Below the pieces are notes generated by a model. It was not told the origin of the DNA, made no database searches, and saw only the letters and a list, made by a program, of their open reading frames with translations. A DNA stretch of 64,000 bases. Source: Erpobdella octoculata (lineage: Eukaryota; Annelida; Clitellata; Hirudinida; Erpobdellidae). A program made the position numbers and the translations under genes. Below, in pieces: positions 48,257-63,850 of the stretch. The stretch spans positions 11,717,342 to 11,781,341 of the forward strand of contig OZ022238.1 in NCBI GenBank assembly GCA_963978895.1. The letters are read 5' to 3'. Within the stretch, counting starts at the first letter, position 1; each line of letters begins with the position of its first letter.

Positions 48257-48258
<2 letters not shown>

Positions 48259-48597
48259 CGTGTGGTGTTCGCTTAAATTGTATTACTGATTAATATTTAT
48301 TAATCAGCTTAAATTATTAGAACAAAATCATTTGTGATAGAAAGTTTTTTTGCATTCTTTCATTATCTGAAGAATATATCTTTATAAAACTGCCATTTGT
48401 TTAATTACGAATGATATTTTGTAAAATAATTCACCAGCTATGAAATAATAATTACAGGCTAGTACCTTAAATTGTTCGTTCTTAAAACTAGTATGAAACA
48501 ACAAAAGGCTCTTACTGCAGCATGATTCTTGTTTATATAGATTTAGTTTTCTATAAATTTGCTAAACATTTGTTGTTTGACGATATTAATCAAAATA
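48257..48597. other. AT-rich upstream region
   Basis: Lies 5' of the putative signal-anchor gene. No clear promoter element is visible. Confidence 0.4.
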
Positions 48598-48732
48598 ATG
48601 AAACTAACAGTTTTTTATAAAGCAATACGTGTTGCTTTCTGTTTGGTAATTTTATTTTGCATCTTTCATTTAAAAGCAACTGAGAAATGGAATGTTTTTT
48701 CAAAATTCTTAGTATTTGAAAACTTGAAATAA
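48598..48732 (+). CDS. signal-anchor peptide, likely N-terminus of the downstream gene
   Basis: From ATG 48598 a 44-residue frame has a short basic N-tail (MKLTVFYKAIR), a hydrophobic helix (VAFCLVILFCIFHL), and a charged stem start before TAA at 48730. This is the layout of a type II Golgi membrane anchor. The next coding block opens 13 bp later in another frame, so either one indel separates them or an undetected splice joins them. Confidence 0.45.
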   Translation: MKLTVFYKAIRVAFCLVILFCIFHLKATEKWNVFSKFLVFENLK

Positions 48733-48745
48733 TATTTTACTGAAC

Positions 48746-49039
48746 ATGACCAAAGAAAGCGATTTGTTTAAATCTAGCTTTTTCTTCAATGAATATAACG
48801 ACAGTGAATCCGCTTATGAAATAATAACTGATTTGCTAATAAAGCCTAAATCAGCTACAATAAAAGCAAAAACAATTTTTAAAAAGAAACCTTTAGTTAT
48901 TTGGTCTACAGAGTGGCACATGACGCCCATCAAAGATTTGAAACACTTGCTGAGTTCTTTCGGTGTAACTGTATTAGATTACAATCTTGATCCTGTAAGA
49001 TGTCAGTGGCATGACTGTAAAGCTAAAGAAAAGCTAAAG
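48746..49039 (+). CDS. luminal-enzyme-like exon a
   Basis: 98 codons from ATG 48746 to a donor (CTAAAG|GTAGAA) in phase 0. It has a Lys/Ser region, then PLVIWSTEWHMTPIKDLKHL, then VTVLDYNLDPVRCQWHDC. The pattern of an IW-x-T-D/E-x-H strand followed by PIxDLKxLL occurs in a poorly characterised animal family that I associate with glycosyltransferase-like proteins; this is recall and not a search result. It joins exon b in frame. Confidence 0.5.
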
Positions 49040-49248
49040 GTAGAAATTTTTTATTGGTTTGTTCCAACTTTTTTTCCACTATAATAGTTAAACCTGATGT
49101 CTTAAAGTTACCTTAACAAGAATTAAAAGTACAACAAACTACTGTAGTAATATCAACTGTAGTAATATCAAAATAACAAAGTTTTGATGTTTTTAGATTG
49201 TTTTTTGTGTAAAAATTGTTTGTTGAAACAAAAAATTTAAACTGAAAG

Positions 49249-49427
49249 GTGCTAAACAGTGACAACGTATTAAATGCAAATCCTCCCTTGGCAGAAGATT
49301 TTGTAAAAGCTTACATAAATGATTCAGAAATGAAAACCGTTGATGTGGTTTTTTGTGGTTATCCAGCTTCCCTCTGTGAGATATTCATACCACTGAATAA
49401 AAGCGTAATGGTTTTACCAAGTACGAG
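49249..49427 (+). CDS. luminal-enzyme-like exon b
   Basis: Begins after the acceptor ACTGAAAG at 49248 in phase 0 and ends at a GAG|GTTTGT donor in phase 2. It encodes VLNSDNVLNANPPLAEDFV, then VDVVFCGYPASLCEIFIPLN and MVLPSTR. The CGYPASLCE-x-F block and the STR end continue the exon-a family, where a short loop and a conserved arginine follow. No further exon is seen before the (TA)n tract at 49653, so the gene is incomplete or the next exon lies beyond the repeats. Confidence 0.5.
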
Positions 49428-49753
<326 letters not shown>

Positions 49754-49823
49754 TTTTGTTTTTCCCATAAATTAAGTTCAGATAAAGTATGTGTGGCTAA
49801 TAAACAAAAAAATAATTTGATAA

Positions 49824-50708
49824 ATGTTTTTAAACAAAATGTCTCTTAATATGAATGACGACGAATATCCTCTGTCGAGAAAACGGCGTCTAGCTAAAGA
49901 AAGGCAACAGAGATATCGCTCAAGACAAACTCCACAATCAAAAGCAAAAACTCGAGTTTTAGATGCAGAAGCTCATCAACAACGCTCTGCACAAATGTCT
50001 GTTGAGGAATTGCAAATTTTTCATGCTTCTCATGCCGCATCACAACAACGAATTGAGCAAATGTCTCACCATGAATTGCAGTTACATCGAGAAACCAATG
50101 CTGCCTCGCAACGCCATCGAGTTTTGCAAATGTCTCCCAATGAATTACAGCTACCTCGAGAAACCAATGCTGCCTCGCAACGCCATTGAGTTGAACAAAT
50201 GTCTCCCAATGAATTGCAGCTAGATCAAGCTGCTAGTGCGATCTCCCAACGTTTAGCACGAGATTGTAACGAAGCGATTAACTTCAACAAAACTCAATTC
50301 GATCAACATGATTGTGGTGAGTTTGATCTTTTATGTACTTCATGTCGATCAAGAAATTTTGCTGCAGAGCAACCATCAGATGGACTATTCACTTCATGTT
50401 GTCGAAAAGGCAAAGTAATGTTGCCAAACCCAATTGACATTCACGGTAATACACTTGAATATCCCGATTTTCTTAAAAGCCTCATGTCAGACACGGCCAA
50501 TCCAGATAAACAAAATTTTCGACAACATATTCGGTCATACAACAGCGCAGTTTCTTTCGCTTCTATGAGTGCAAAAATTTTTGATTTGCTTATATATAAA
50601 AAAAAATTTTCTATGGTTATCAAAAGTCCTTTTGTTTTTGTTGACTATTTTTATAATAACGGGCGCCGTATTTTAAAACTTCCGTCATTTTTGACGGGCT
50701 ATCTCTAG
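49824..50708 (+). pseudogene. Helitron replicase N-terminal fragment
   Basis: From ATG 49824 a basic start (SRKRRLAKERQQRYRSR) leads into four to five repeats of about 23 residues around QMSxxELQLxRETNAASQRH, then CGEFDLLCTSCRSRNFAAEQ, FTSCCRKGKVMLP and FRQHIRSYNSAVSFASMSA. The Cys-rich block and the HIRSYN-x-A-FASM motif are those preceding the Rep domain of Helitron proteins. A TGA at 50187 interrupts the repeats, and the protein ends before Rep. It lies just left of a CTAG-ended element of family B, which may be a relative that Helitron machinery mobilised. Confidence 0.7.
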
Positions 50709-50733
50709 TAAATATATATGTTTATATATATAC

Positions 50734-52144
50734 TAGCAGTGCCCGTAGCGGCTTCGCTCGCATGAAATTAGAGAATTTGAACCCTCCATCCGTAGGTGTC
50801 AGCTCGGCCAGTCGACAACTTGGTCCAGCCCGTTTCAAAACCAAAATTCTTGGCCGTGCACTGCCCGTCTAATTTAGGCCCGGCCCGTTTTTACAGGCCT
50901 AGAAATTCTATATACTTGATGGAAAACTTTGGCCCGTCCCACCTTGACTTCAGGTTTGTCCCGGCCCGTCTGAAGACCCTAAACGCACTAAAATGTCTAT
51001 ATGCTTAGTGAAAAACCTCGGCCCGTACCACCTTGATTTAAGGTTTAGCCTGGCCTGTAAGAAGACCCTAAAACAACGGCTTGGCCGACCGGTGATAAGC
51101 TGGACTCAGCTACTTTTATCCGGCACAAAACCTCAAAATACTAAGTTTTACACCTGTAGTGCTTGCAGTTGTTGAATAGCAGTTATTTTAAAATCAAATA
51201 ATTCTTATTTTGAACCCACATTTAAAGTCATGGAAACCAAAGTTTTAAAAAACAGTGAAACACTTATATCGTTATTTTTTGAGGGGCTAGTGGCAGGGCG
51301 GTAAAGCTTCGCCTGTCGATCGTTAGGTCGGCAGTTCAAACCTCGCCGGCGTCACCAGCGTAACTCCCTTAAGCAAGGAGTTCACTCGCATTTGCTAAAG
51401 GGGTAGGCGTCTATAAATGGCTGCCTTTGCAAGTACCCTGCGTCTCTCGCCTTAAGCAAGACTTGTCTTGATAAGGCGTATGCTAAATCTCAATATAAAA
51501 AAATACTAAATACTAATTTTTACATCTGAAGCATTCACAGTGTTTGAGTAGCAGTTACTTTGAAAACCAAGTAATCCTATTTTCCACCCCACATTTAAAG
51601 TCCTGGAAACCAAATTTGTTAAAAATGGTGAAACACGTATATCTTTTTTTTAAATAGAAACTAAATACTAATTTTTACATCTGTGGTATTTACAGTTTTT
51701 GAGTAGCAGTTACTTTAAAAAACAAATAACCCTATTTTCCACCCCACATTTGAAGTCTTGGAAACCAAATTCTCAAAAAAGGCTAAAACACGTATTTTAT
51801 TATTTTTGGTGTAGAAACTAAATACTAATTTTTACTCCTGTAGCATTCACAGTTTTTGAATAGCAGCTACTTAAAAAACCAAATAACCTAACTTTCCAGC
51901 CCACATTTGAGGTCCGGGAAACCGAATTTTCAAAAAATGGTGAAACACGTATCTTTTTATTTTTCAAGAAGAATCCATATACCAAATTTCAAAATCTCCT
52001 CATTTTTGGTTTTCGATATATACATTGTTTTAGAAAAAAGTTTGTTTTCCAGTTTCTTCCCCTCAGGAGAAAAAATTTCAAAAATCCAAATTTCACATTC
52101 CTAGGATGAGGCGTTTGAGTTCGGCGTTGATTATCAGTCAGTCA
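50734..52144 (-). mobile_element. CTAG-ended family B element, copy 1
   Basis: On the minus strand it ends GCGAAGCCGCTACGGGCACT then GCTAG, directly in (TA)n. The other end carries CCTAGGATGAGGCGTTTGAG and a TCAGTCAG tail at 52135-52145. The inside has a GGCCCG-rich block (50800-51080) and four copies of a roughly 155-bp unit with TTTACAnCTGTAG, TTTTTGAGTAGCAG and CACATTTGAAGTC at about 51138, 51510, 51665 and 51820. A SINE-like unit interrupts it after the first. Confidence 0.7.
51283..51512 (+). repeat. SINE-like element inside family B copy 1
   Basis: GGGGCTAGTGGCAGGGCGG (A-box arm) and GGTCGGCAGTTCAAACCTC (B box) are followed by a body with AACTCCCTTAAGCAAGGAG and CGCATTTGCTAAAGG, and a tail in AAAAAAA. 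It sits between the first and second 155-bp units. Its body resembles the unit at 17543. Confidence 0.7.
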
Positions 52145-52170
52145 GATATATATATATATATATATATATA

Positions 52171-52231
<61 letters not shown>

Positions 52232-52232
52232 A
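52145..52232 (+). repeat. (TA)n microsatellite
   Basis: Imperfect (TA)n between the two family B copies. Confidence 0.93.
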
Positions 52233-53776
<1,544 letters not shown>

Positions 53777-54253
53777 TTATCGCTCTTTTCGGCGTATTGT
53801 AATGTGACCAACATTATCTAAGTGCACAAACAATTCTGTACGGTCATCATCACACAACATATCTTCAGCATCAACATAACAATCGCTATTCTCTTCACCT
53901 TCCACATCATCCAAGGCTGTGTCACCAACACACTCAACATCGCACACGTCAGCATCACCTTCTCCAATATCAATGCACATCTGCTCCCCGCCGACGATGT
54001 CAGCAACGACAAAGCCATTGCACTCACAAACATCTTCGCTGTTTTCCCCATAATTACAAGTATCAGCATTATCAGTATCACCATATTCACAATTACCGCC
54101 ATCCATCTCAAAATCAACGCCTTTATCAGTCAATCCACCATCCACATACGCATCATACGTAATGATATACGATCGTATATCATTAGCAATAATAGTCGCA
54201 TCATCTAAGGACCAAACAGACTCAAGAGAATCGTGAAGGCGATTTTGATGCAC
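53777..54253 (-). pseudogene. acidic extension in frame after the GIY-YIG stop
   Basis: 158 residues, dominated by Asp, Glu, Gly, Val and Cys, in the same frame as the nuclease and separated from it by a single TGA and a few codons. It ends with IRRKER. I know no domain like this. It could be a C-terminal extension of this Penelope lineage, or chance read-through into 3' DNA. Confidence 0.4.
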
Positions 54254-54265
54254 CTGAAAAGGACT

Positions 54266-54988
54266 TCAAATCGGCAGACCACACTCCTGGGGCACCTGGG
54301 ATAGTGTGTGAGGTTGCTCATTTATCGAACCCTTTTCACAGGGAACAGATGTATTTTCCAAAGAAACAATCTCGACAACAGCACCATTAGATAAACTGTT
54401 ACCAGTCAAAAATGCATCTTGCTTGCTAACTGTACATTGCAGTTTTTCAACGGGACAGGCTAATAAGGGAAGTCTCTGAAAATTCTTTGTCTGTAGACAT
54501 CGATTTCCAAAAAAACGTAACGAACGTCCAAAATGATGCTCCTGGATGTTAATTTTTGGTTTATTTTGAATTATATGAAGAGCTTCACGAATCTTAAGTC
54601 GACGAACGTCGGAATCATGATCGATAATTTTGGTGTTATCTTGAAGTGTTTTCTTACTAAGCACACTTTTATGCTGACTAGCAAAATGTGCGGCAATACT
54701 TCCACCCTGAGTGTGCATAGTGAGACGTCGTGACAGGGTGGTCCGTGTATGTCCAATATATGCCTCTACATTAGCATGTGGATACGGACAAGTAAACTGG
54801 TATACCACGTTGGTTTCTTGTAAAAACCGAGGTCGTGAGACTTTATTGCGCATTATCATGTTATGCGATTCATTATTGGTGTAGTAAATGTTGAACTTAA
54901 CTCGATAATTAGAGCAATCGGTAACTTCAACATTGTTGTTTATTATAGCGCGAATGATATCTTCGTCCAATTTGTATCGATCGTGCAT
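54266..54988 (-). pseudogene. GIY-YIG endonuclease domain of Penelope
   Basis: 240 codons with VVYQFTCPYPHANVEAYIGH, TRTTLSRRLTMH and, after a spacer, REALHIIQNKP. These match the Y...YIG, R/K-L-x-x-H and catalytic Glu elements of GIY-YIG nucleases. It would nick target DNA. It is in the same frame as the RT, separated only by a TAG, and ends in TGA at 54266-54268. Confidence 0.85.
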
Positions 54989-55837
54989 CTAGGCGCAATA
55001 TCGGATAGAAACGTCATTAACATCTTTTCCAACATTGTTAGATTGAATACACTTAATTCTTTTGACTAAGAAAGTGTTCAGGATTTTGTCAACCATTGAG
55101 TTTGGGTAGTTATTATTGATGAGCATTCGTTTAATTCGTTTTACTTCAACGTCAAAGTTATTCCATGAAGATGAAATTTCATAGGCACGAGCAAGGAAGT
55201 TAAACACGACACTTTCTTTATATTTATCTGGACAATATCCTGCGCCATTCATGCAAGTATCACCATTGGTGGGTTTGACAAATATGTTGTGGTTCAATTC
55301 TGAAGATGTTTTAGTAACAAGAACATCCAAGAAAGACAATTGTTGGTGAATGTCACTAAGTTCAACGGTAAAGTTGAGAACGGAATTTTCGTGGAATGCT
55401 GCGTTTATTTCATGGATCTCACTCAAATTTGAGCACATGACAAAAACATCATCAACATACCTAACGTATAGAGTTGGTTTCTTTATCTTTTCAAAAACGA
55501 TTTTTTCCAGGTGTCCCATGTAGAAGTTTGCAAATAGAGGTCCAAGAGCAGAGCCCATTGCAACACCGTCAACTTGAGTATATATTTGACCGTAAGGGTG
55601 TCTAAAAGGCAGTTCTTTAGTGCATAGACGTAACAATTCATCCATGGTTTTTTGTGGAATAACAGGTGGCTGAAGGGTATCACTGTTGTATGCATATTGG
55701 AGTATTATATCAATGGTTGCATCAGTTGGGACGTTCGTAAACAGATTAACAACGTTGAGAAAAGCAATTACACCATCAGCATGTCGATTCCTTTTATGAG
55801 ATTTACGAATTCAAATGAAGATTTGACAGTATATGTA
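54989..55837 (-). pseudogene. Penelope-type RT, central and C-terminal part
   Basis: Reads YTVKSSFEFVNLIK, frameshifts, then FLNVVNLFTNVPTDATIDII, QVDGVAMGSALGPLFANFYM (motif B) and TLYVRYVDDVFVMC (motif C, catalytic YVDD), then LSFLDVLV. Motif A is normally FDV-x-SLFTNVP, so its catalytic Asp appears as Asn here. The frame ends at a TAG (54989-54991) exactly before the GIY-YIG frame. Confidence 0.88.
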
Positions 55838-55846
55838 CTTGGACAA

Positions 55847-57522
55847 GGATACTAGCCCATTCGTCGCAAAGCCGTTTCGTCGCAGGGTACATTTTCGTCG
55901 CGACATTGCGACGAAAATTCCCACTTTGCGACGAAACGGCCCAGAATGCGACGAAACGGCCGACCACTGCGACGAAAAGTCTAGCAATTTTGGTGGGCAG
56001 TATTCCGCTGTATGGCGAAACTGTTGGCCACCTTATTGCAAAAGACCACTAGACCGCCAAATGCAAGGGGAATTCCCCAATCTGCACGAGCCATGTCATT
56101 ACAAGAGGTTGCTGCACGCTTCCTACCGTTGCAACTGGGTTGTATTTATGCTATGTTGCATACCAGACAAAGGTGTCGGATTAAATGGAAGTCGTTTTGT
56201 TATATTCGCCAGGGGAATGTGATTTTTATCGCTACGCGGCCCTATAATTCTAAAACGATATAAGTTGCTAATTAGCCTCAAATTTCTAGAGTACAGTCAT
56301 AATTTAAATTAAATTGAGAATATTAAAAAGAAAACCAAATAAACAGCCCATTTAATGAAAACTTAGTAATTCAAATAACACAAAATCATAATAATAATCA
56401 TTTATTGTTCAATAATAACAAGTTCGTTAGCTGACTATGCAGCTGAATTGAATCAATTTTTTTGTTGAAAAATTAAGATAGAGTTTGTTGAGTTCTTCTT
56501 CAAACTCTTTGGCAACTCTTCTTTGAGCCCTTTGAACCTGATACAAGCTCACAAATTGCTTGTTTAGAGCTATGGTGCGTGCCTCCTTTTCTAAGACTGA
56601 ACACAAAGCATAAAGGCTTGTGTTGTGGTTTGCCATTTGCTTTAATCCATTGTTCCATCCTTCCAGGTCGTTGTTGGTCCTTATTTTCACATCAAAACAG
56701 GACCAGGTAGACACTGGATAGGAACCATTCAGCCACGTTTTTTGAAAGTATTTCATAAATTGCTAAATAAAAACATTGTTATTAAAAAGTATGAACAGTA
56801 AACACTAATAATATTGTAGCACTTACTTTTATTTTTGGCATTATGTTCCAACAAGGATTCCATAACAATTTGTTTGGATCCTATGTGTGGTTGAGCTTTG
56901 CCTTTTTCGATAATAATCTGATGTTTTTCTGTTCTGGGATAGATAGTTTTGGTAGGCAGGTATGGAACTGTGAGCATTTGTAGTTGGAGCCAGTTCGAAT
57001 AACTCTTTTTCTGCTCGCTGAGAAAATAAAAATATTAATTAACATGTTCAGGGACTTACGCTGAGTTAATCATTGACTTACTTTCACTGTTTTTCGAAGA
57101 TTTCGATCGATTGACACACGTCCAAAGCATCGTGTAGGGATACAAATCACATTCCTCTGGCGAATATAACAAAACGACTTCCATTTAATCAGACACCTTT
57201 GTCTGGTATTGCAACATGGCATAAACACAACCCAGTTTGAACGGTAGTAAGCGTGCGCAACCTCTTGTAATGACATGGCTCGTGCAGATTGCGGAATTCC
57301 CCTTGCATTTGGCGGTCTAGTGGTCTTTGGCAATAGGGTGGCCATCTGTTTCGCCATACATCGGAATACTGCCCACCGAAATTGTTAGACTTTTCGTCGC
57401 AAAGGTCGGCCGTTTCGTCGCATTCTGGGCCGTTTCGTCGCAAGGTGGGAATTTTCGTCGCAATGTCGCGACGAAAATGTACCCTGCGACGAAACGGCTT
57501 TGCGACGAATTGGCCTGCACCC
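55847..57522. mobile_element. MULE-type DNA transposon, 1676 bp, 9-bp target duplication
   Basis: Long inverted repeats of about 390-420 bp (55847-56240 and 57100-57522) bound the element. CTTGGACAA is duplicated at 55838-55846 and 57523-57531. Tips are GGATACTAGCCC and GGGTGCAGGCC. Each arm carries many TTCGTCGCA / TGCGACGAA words, possible transposase-binding sites. Excising the element and one repeat restores the Penelope frame. Duplications of 9-10 bp and long arms are typical of MULEs. Confidence 0.85.
56427..56977 (-). pseudogene. MULE transposase C-terminal remnant
   Basis: The minus strand gives MKYFQKTWLNGSYPVSTWSC, then IRTNNDLEGWNNGLKQMA and an Arg-rich QRAQRRVAKEF end. The WLNGSYP...RTNNDxEGWN block is the C-terminal signature of animal MULE transposases. 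An upstream piece (56977-56827) is separated by a probable 77-bp intron (AAA|GTAAGT...TTTATTTAG), but the frames do not join cleanly. The catalytic DDE core is deleted, so this copy cannot move by itself. Confidence 0.75.
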
Positions 57523-57683
57523 CTTGGACAATACCGAGATAAGGTATTAACCAGAAATCTAGCAAGTTCTATAGTAGGTGTCGAACATTGAGAAATTATG
57601 GGTCTTAGAGGAAAACCTTCTTTGTGGATTTTAGCATTCCCATAGATGTATCCAGGAAAAAAGTCGCCGACTATCTGTTTCAC
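57523..57683 (-). pseudogene. Penelope-type RT, N-terminal part
   Basis: Carries YIYGNAKIHKEGFPLRPIIS then STPTIELARFLVNTL and SRYCP, the conserved PKIHK-x-G-PLRPI entry of Penelope RT. It breaks at the MULE border (57522) and continues beyond it at 55846. Confidence 0.88.
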
Positions 57684-57733
57684 ATCACTCTGAGGGTCAG
57701 CAACTAATACTTCAGCAATAAGTCTATTTGCCG

Positions 57734-57885
<152 letters not shown>

Positions 57886-58480
57886 ACTGTCGTGGGATCG
57901 AGTCTGAAGTTGAGACATTTATATTTGCGTTATTTTAAGGTGGATTGTAAGCCATCCAAGTTCTGATATATGTGTCTCGTACGAGCCCGTATATGCGGAC
58001 GACATCCAACTCTTCGGACACTGCAGGCCGGTAGATGTTTCGACTCTCATAGGACAGGTTGAAGCTTGCTTCTCTCATCTCGCTGACTGGACGAGGTCGA
58101 ACCGATTGTCTCTAAACTCGGACAAAACCGAGTTGATGTGGTTCGGATCAAGCCATGCCTTGCGTCAGATGCCACCTACGCCACTCCAACTTGCTGGTGC
58201 AAAAGTCTACCCCTCACGAACGGTCAGAAGTCTCGGCGTTCATCTTGATTCTACACTGTCTATGGGAGTTCATGTAAACAGGGTCTCAGCTGGCTGTTAT
58301 GGCATTATGCGTGTCCTCAGAGATATCAGACCTTTCGTCCCTCAGGGCTTGTTTACAACTCTGGTAGTCCAGCTTGTGCTGACACGCCTGGACTACTGTA
58401 ACTCCTTACTGAGCCTTACTCTCAAACGTTAATAAAAAGATACTCATCACCTTCCAAAAGGTAATCAACACTGCCGCTAG
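57886..58480 (+). pseudogene. RT C-terminal fragment, L2/Rex-like
   Basis: From about 57990 it reads VYADDIQLFGHCRP (catalytic motif C), DWTRSNRLSLNSDKTELMWF, RTVRSLGVHLDSTLSM (thumb) and LTRLDYCNSLL. Most of it is one open frame (58106-58432). The fingers and motifs A and B are absent, and the left border is near the GT microsatellite. Confidence 0.8.
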
Positions 58481-58767
58481 ACTAGTCTAAAAGGTTCTGT
58501 CCGACATTCCGCAGAAATGTTTAACTTGGATGTTCTCTTTATAGGCTTTTGTCAGCCCCAGCTCCTGCACCTTCCGCCATGGACTCTGCGTTAGATGGTA
58601 GAAGATAAAAACAGAAAAATGACTTGGCAAGTCCGACTATACTGCCTCGATTTATATTATCAATACTATTATGCAATGAACTATTTGGGTGATAAACAAA
58701 TGGATTTTCTTCAAAAAACGTTGGCAAGTCCAACTATACTGCCCCACTATAAAAGTATATTCTCTCT
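58481..58767 (+). repeat. short direct repeat region
   Basis: TTGGCAAGTCC-ACTATACTGCC occurs twice (about 58624 and 58722) with one base difference. Nothing coding. Confidence 0.6.
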
Positions 58768-58838
58768 CCAGGGGGGAATGTCCTACCCCGGGGGGGGGGA
58801 GGGAAACGTCCGGGGGGGAAATGTCCGTTCCCCGAAGG
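58768..58838 (-). repeat. G-rich GGGGAAATGTCC tandem
   Basis: Strand-reversed relative of the array at 5228-5293, with runs of seven to ten G that could form quadruplexes. Confidence 0.7.
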
Positions 58839-58845
58839 AGGCTTA

Positions 58846-59395
58846 ATTGTTTTAGTTCGATCGCGGCTCGGTCCGGCCAGATAATCAGGCGGATTAGTGG
58901 TCTAGCTTACACACTCACCAATAAAATGACCTATTTGTGTTATTTGTTACGCAAAGGTGATAATACAAAACTTGTATGACTTGCGATTAGTATAATACGT
59001 TACCTATTAAATTATTCTGATTTATTAATTTTTTTCGCGGCTCGGTCCGGTCGGGTAATCAGGCGGATTAGTGTCCTAGCTTACACATTTGCCAATAAAA
59101 TGAATGTGACGCATAGATAACTTATAGACTTTGCCAGTTGAAGTTTAGGATTATGCAAGATTATCTTTATAACAAAGGGTCTTTGTTATATCAGGAAAAC
59201 TTTGAGTATATGAATGAATAAATATAAGGTTATATAACTGAAGTAAAAAGTTTAGAATCATGGCTATCCGCGATTTCTTCGACCGAAGGAGGCTTAATTA
59301 TTTTAGTTCGTTCGCGGCTCGGTCAGCCTGATTATAATCAAACGGATTAGTGGTCTAGCTTACACAATCACTAATAAATCGGTTCCTAATGCTAT
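58846..59395 (+). repeat. three dispersed copies of a CGGCTCGGTC unit
   Basis: TCGCGGCTCGGTCCGG, AATCAGGCGGATTAGTGG and TCTAGCTTACACA occur in this order near 58861, 59036 and 59310, with variable AT-rich spacers of 175 and 274 bp. Copies 1 and 3 are preceded by CGAAGGAGGCTTAATT. Confidence 0.75.
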
Positions 59396-59496
59396 TTCAT
59401 TTTTAATAAACTAGAAAAGTTATGAAAACTCTGTTTGTGTTGCTATTTTTAAAACTGGAATAAATATTTATTTACTAAAAAAATTTATTTGTTCAC

Positions 59497-59693
59497 AACT
59501 CCGAGTTCGGGTATTAAGCTTATGAATTTTCGGGTTCGGGTATTAAGTTTTCACATTTTCGGGTTCGAGTTCGGGTATCAAGTTTTCTCATTTTCGGGTT
59601 CGGGTATCAAATTTTCACACTTTCGGGTTCGAGTTCGGGTATCAGAAAAAGACCGGGTAGTACCGAACTCGGGTTCGGGTACCCGTGACATCC

Positions 59694-59694
<1 letters not shown>
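59497..59694 (+). repeat. degenerate TTCGGGTTCGGGTAT array
   Basis: Five or more imperfect units of about 35 bp, ending GGGTACCCGTGACATCCC next to (TA)n. Related to 18095-18293 in the opposite orientation. Confidence 0.8.
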
Positions 59695-59735
<41 letters not shown>

Positions 59736-60024
59736 CTACTTTCCCCACTCTCGTCACCCAAAGATCCTGTCTCACAGGGTTCGGTGACCGTTGTTTCATT
59801 TTCATGCATTACTTAAACTATTTCTTTTAAACAAATCACTCCATATAACCTGATTATACTCCTATTAATTTCTTACCATTTATTATTATTTATTTCTAAC
59901 TGTTTGCTTGCTTACTTTGGACTGAGTGCTTTGTATAATCTTTTATTTTTAGATTTTAAATGCACTTTAAAAATGGGAATAAAACAAACAAAAGCAAACA
60001 AAAACATATCAACGCTATGTTTCC

Positions 60025-60029
<5 letters not shown>
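59695..60029. other. (TA)n, then AT-rich sequence
   Basis: A short (TA)n at 59696-59731. The rest ends in GGGAATAAAACAAACAAAAG, which resembles a non-LTR 3' tail. No gene. Confidence 0.45.
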
Positions 60030-60098
<69 letters not shown>

Positions 60099-60107
60099 AT
60101 ATATATA
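60030..60107 (+). repeat. (TA)n microsatellite
   Basis: About 38 TA units with one TTA break. Confidence 0.94.
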
Positions 60108-63289
<3,182 letters not shown>

Positions 63290-63850
63290 TATAAAAATGA
63301 ATGTTTGTATGTTAATGTCATTTATGCATTGCTACACCATTCATCCGATCGTAATGAAATTTTCACACAACCTTGAGAGTCAATGGGAGTCTAAAATAAA
63401 ATAAAAAAATTTGAAATCCGTCACAAAATAAGCGGAGCGGAGCGGGTGAGCGAGCGGGAACTATATATATATGTATGTGCGTATGTATGTGTGTATGTAT
63501 GTATGTGTATGAGCATGTATGTGTGTCTGTGTGTGTGTTTATGTATGTACTAGCGGAGATACCCGGCGTTGCCCAGGTTTTTTAGAGGTTTTTCTAATGT
63601 TTGTCTCTTTCTCTCCCATTTCCTTTCCCACTCCTGTTCGCTTTCCCGTTTTCGGTCGTTTTCCCGCTGCCGGTCGCTTTCCCGCTCCCGGTCGTTTACC
63701 CGTTCCCGGTCGCTGTCCCGTTCCCGCTCACGTTTGCTCTCCCATTCCCGCTCACGCTTGCTTTTCCGTTCCCGCTCGCTGTCCGTTCCGGGTCGCTTTC
63801 CCGTTTCTATAATAGACAAACTAACCCACAAACATTCATATATATATATA
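63290..63850. mobile_element. composite module 1 - microsatellite - module 2
   Basis: ATGAATGTTTGTATGTTAAT, the conserved module 1 blocks and GGGAACTATATATA are followed by TATG-type repeats, ACTAGCGGAGATACCCGG (hairpin side) and module 2, ending in CCCACAAACATTCATATAT. The inverted ends share ATGAATGTTTGT. The copy is mirrored at 37885-38565. Confidence 0.8.

Noticed and set aside
53822..54208. 128-codon plus-strand frame rich in Ile/Ser
   Set aside because: It is antisense to the acidic extension of the Penelope frame, which has frame continuity with known domains.
55833..56263. Plus-strand frames MYLDKDTSPF and MAKLLATLLQ
   Set aside because: They cover the MULE inverted arm; the same peptide pieces appear in the opposite arm, so they reflect arm sequence and not a host gene.
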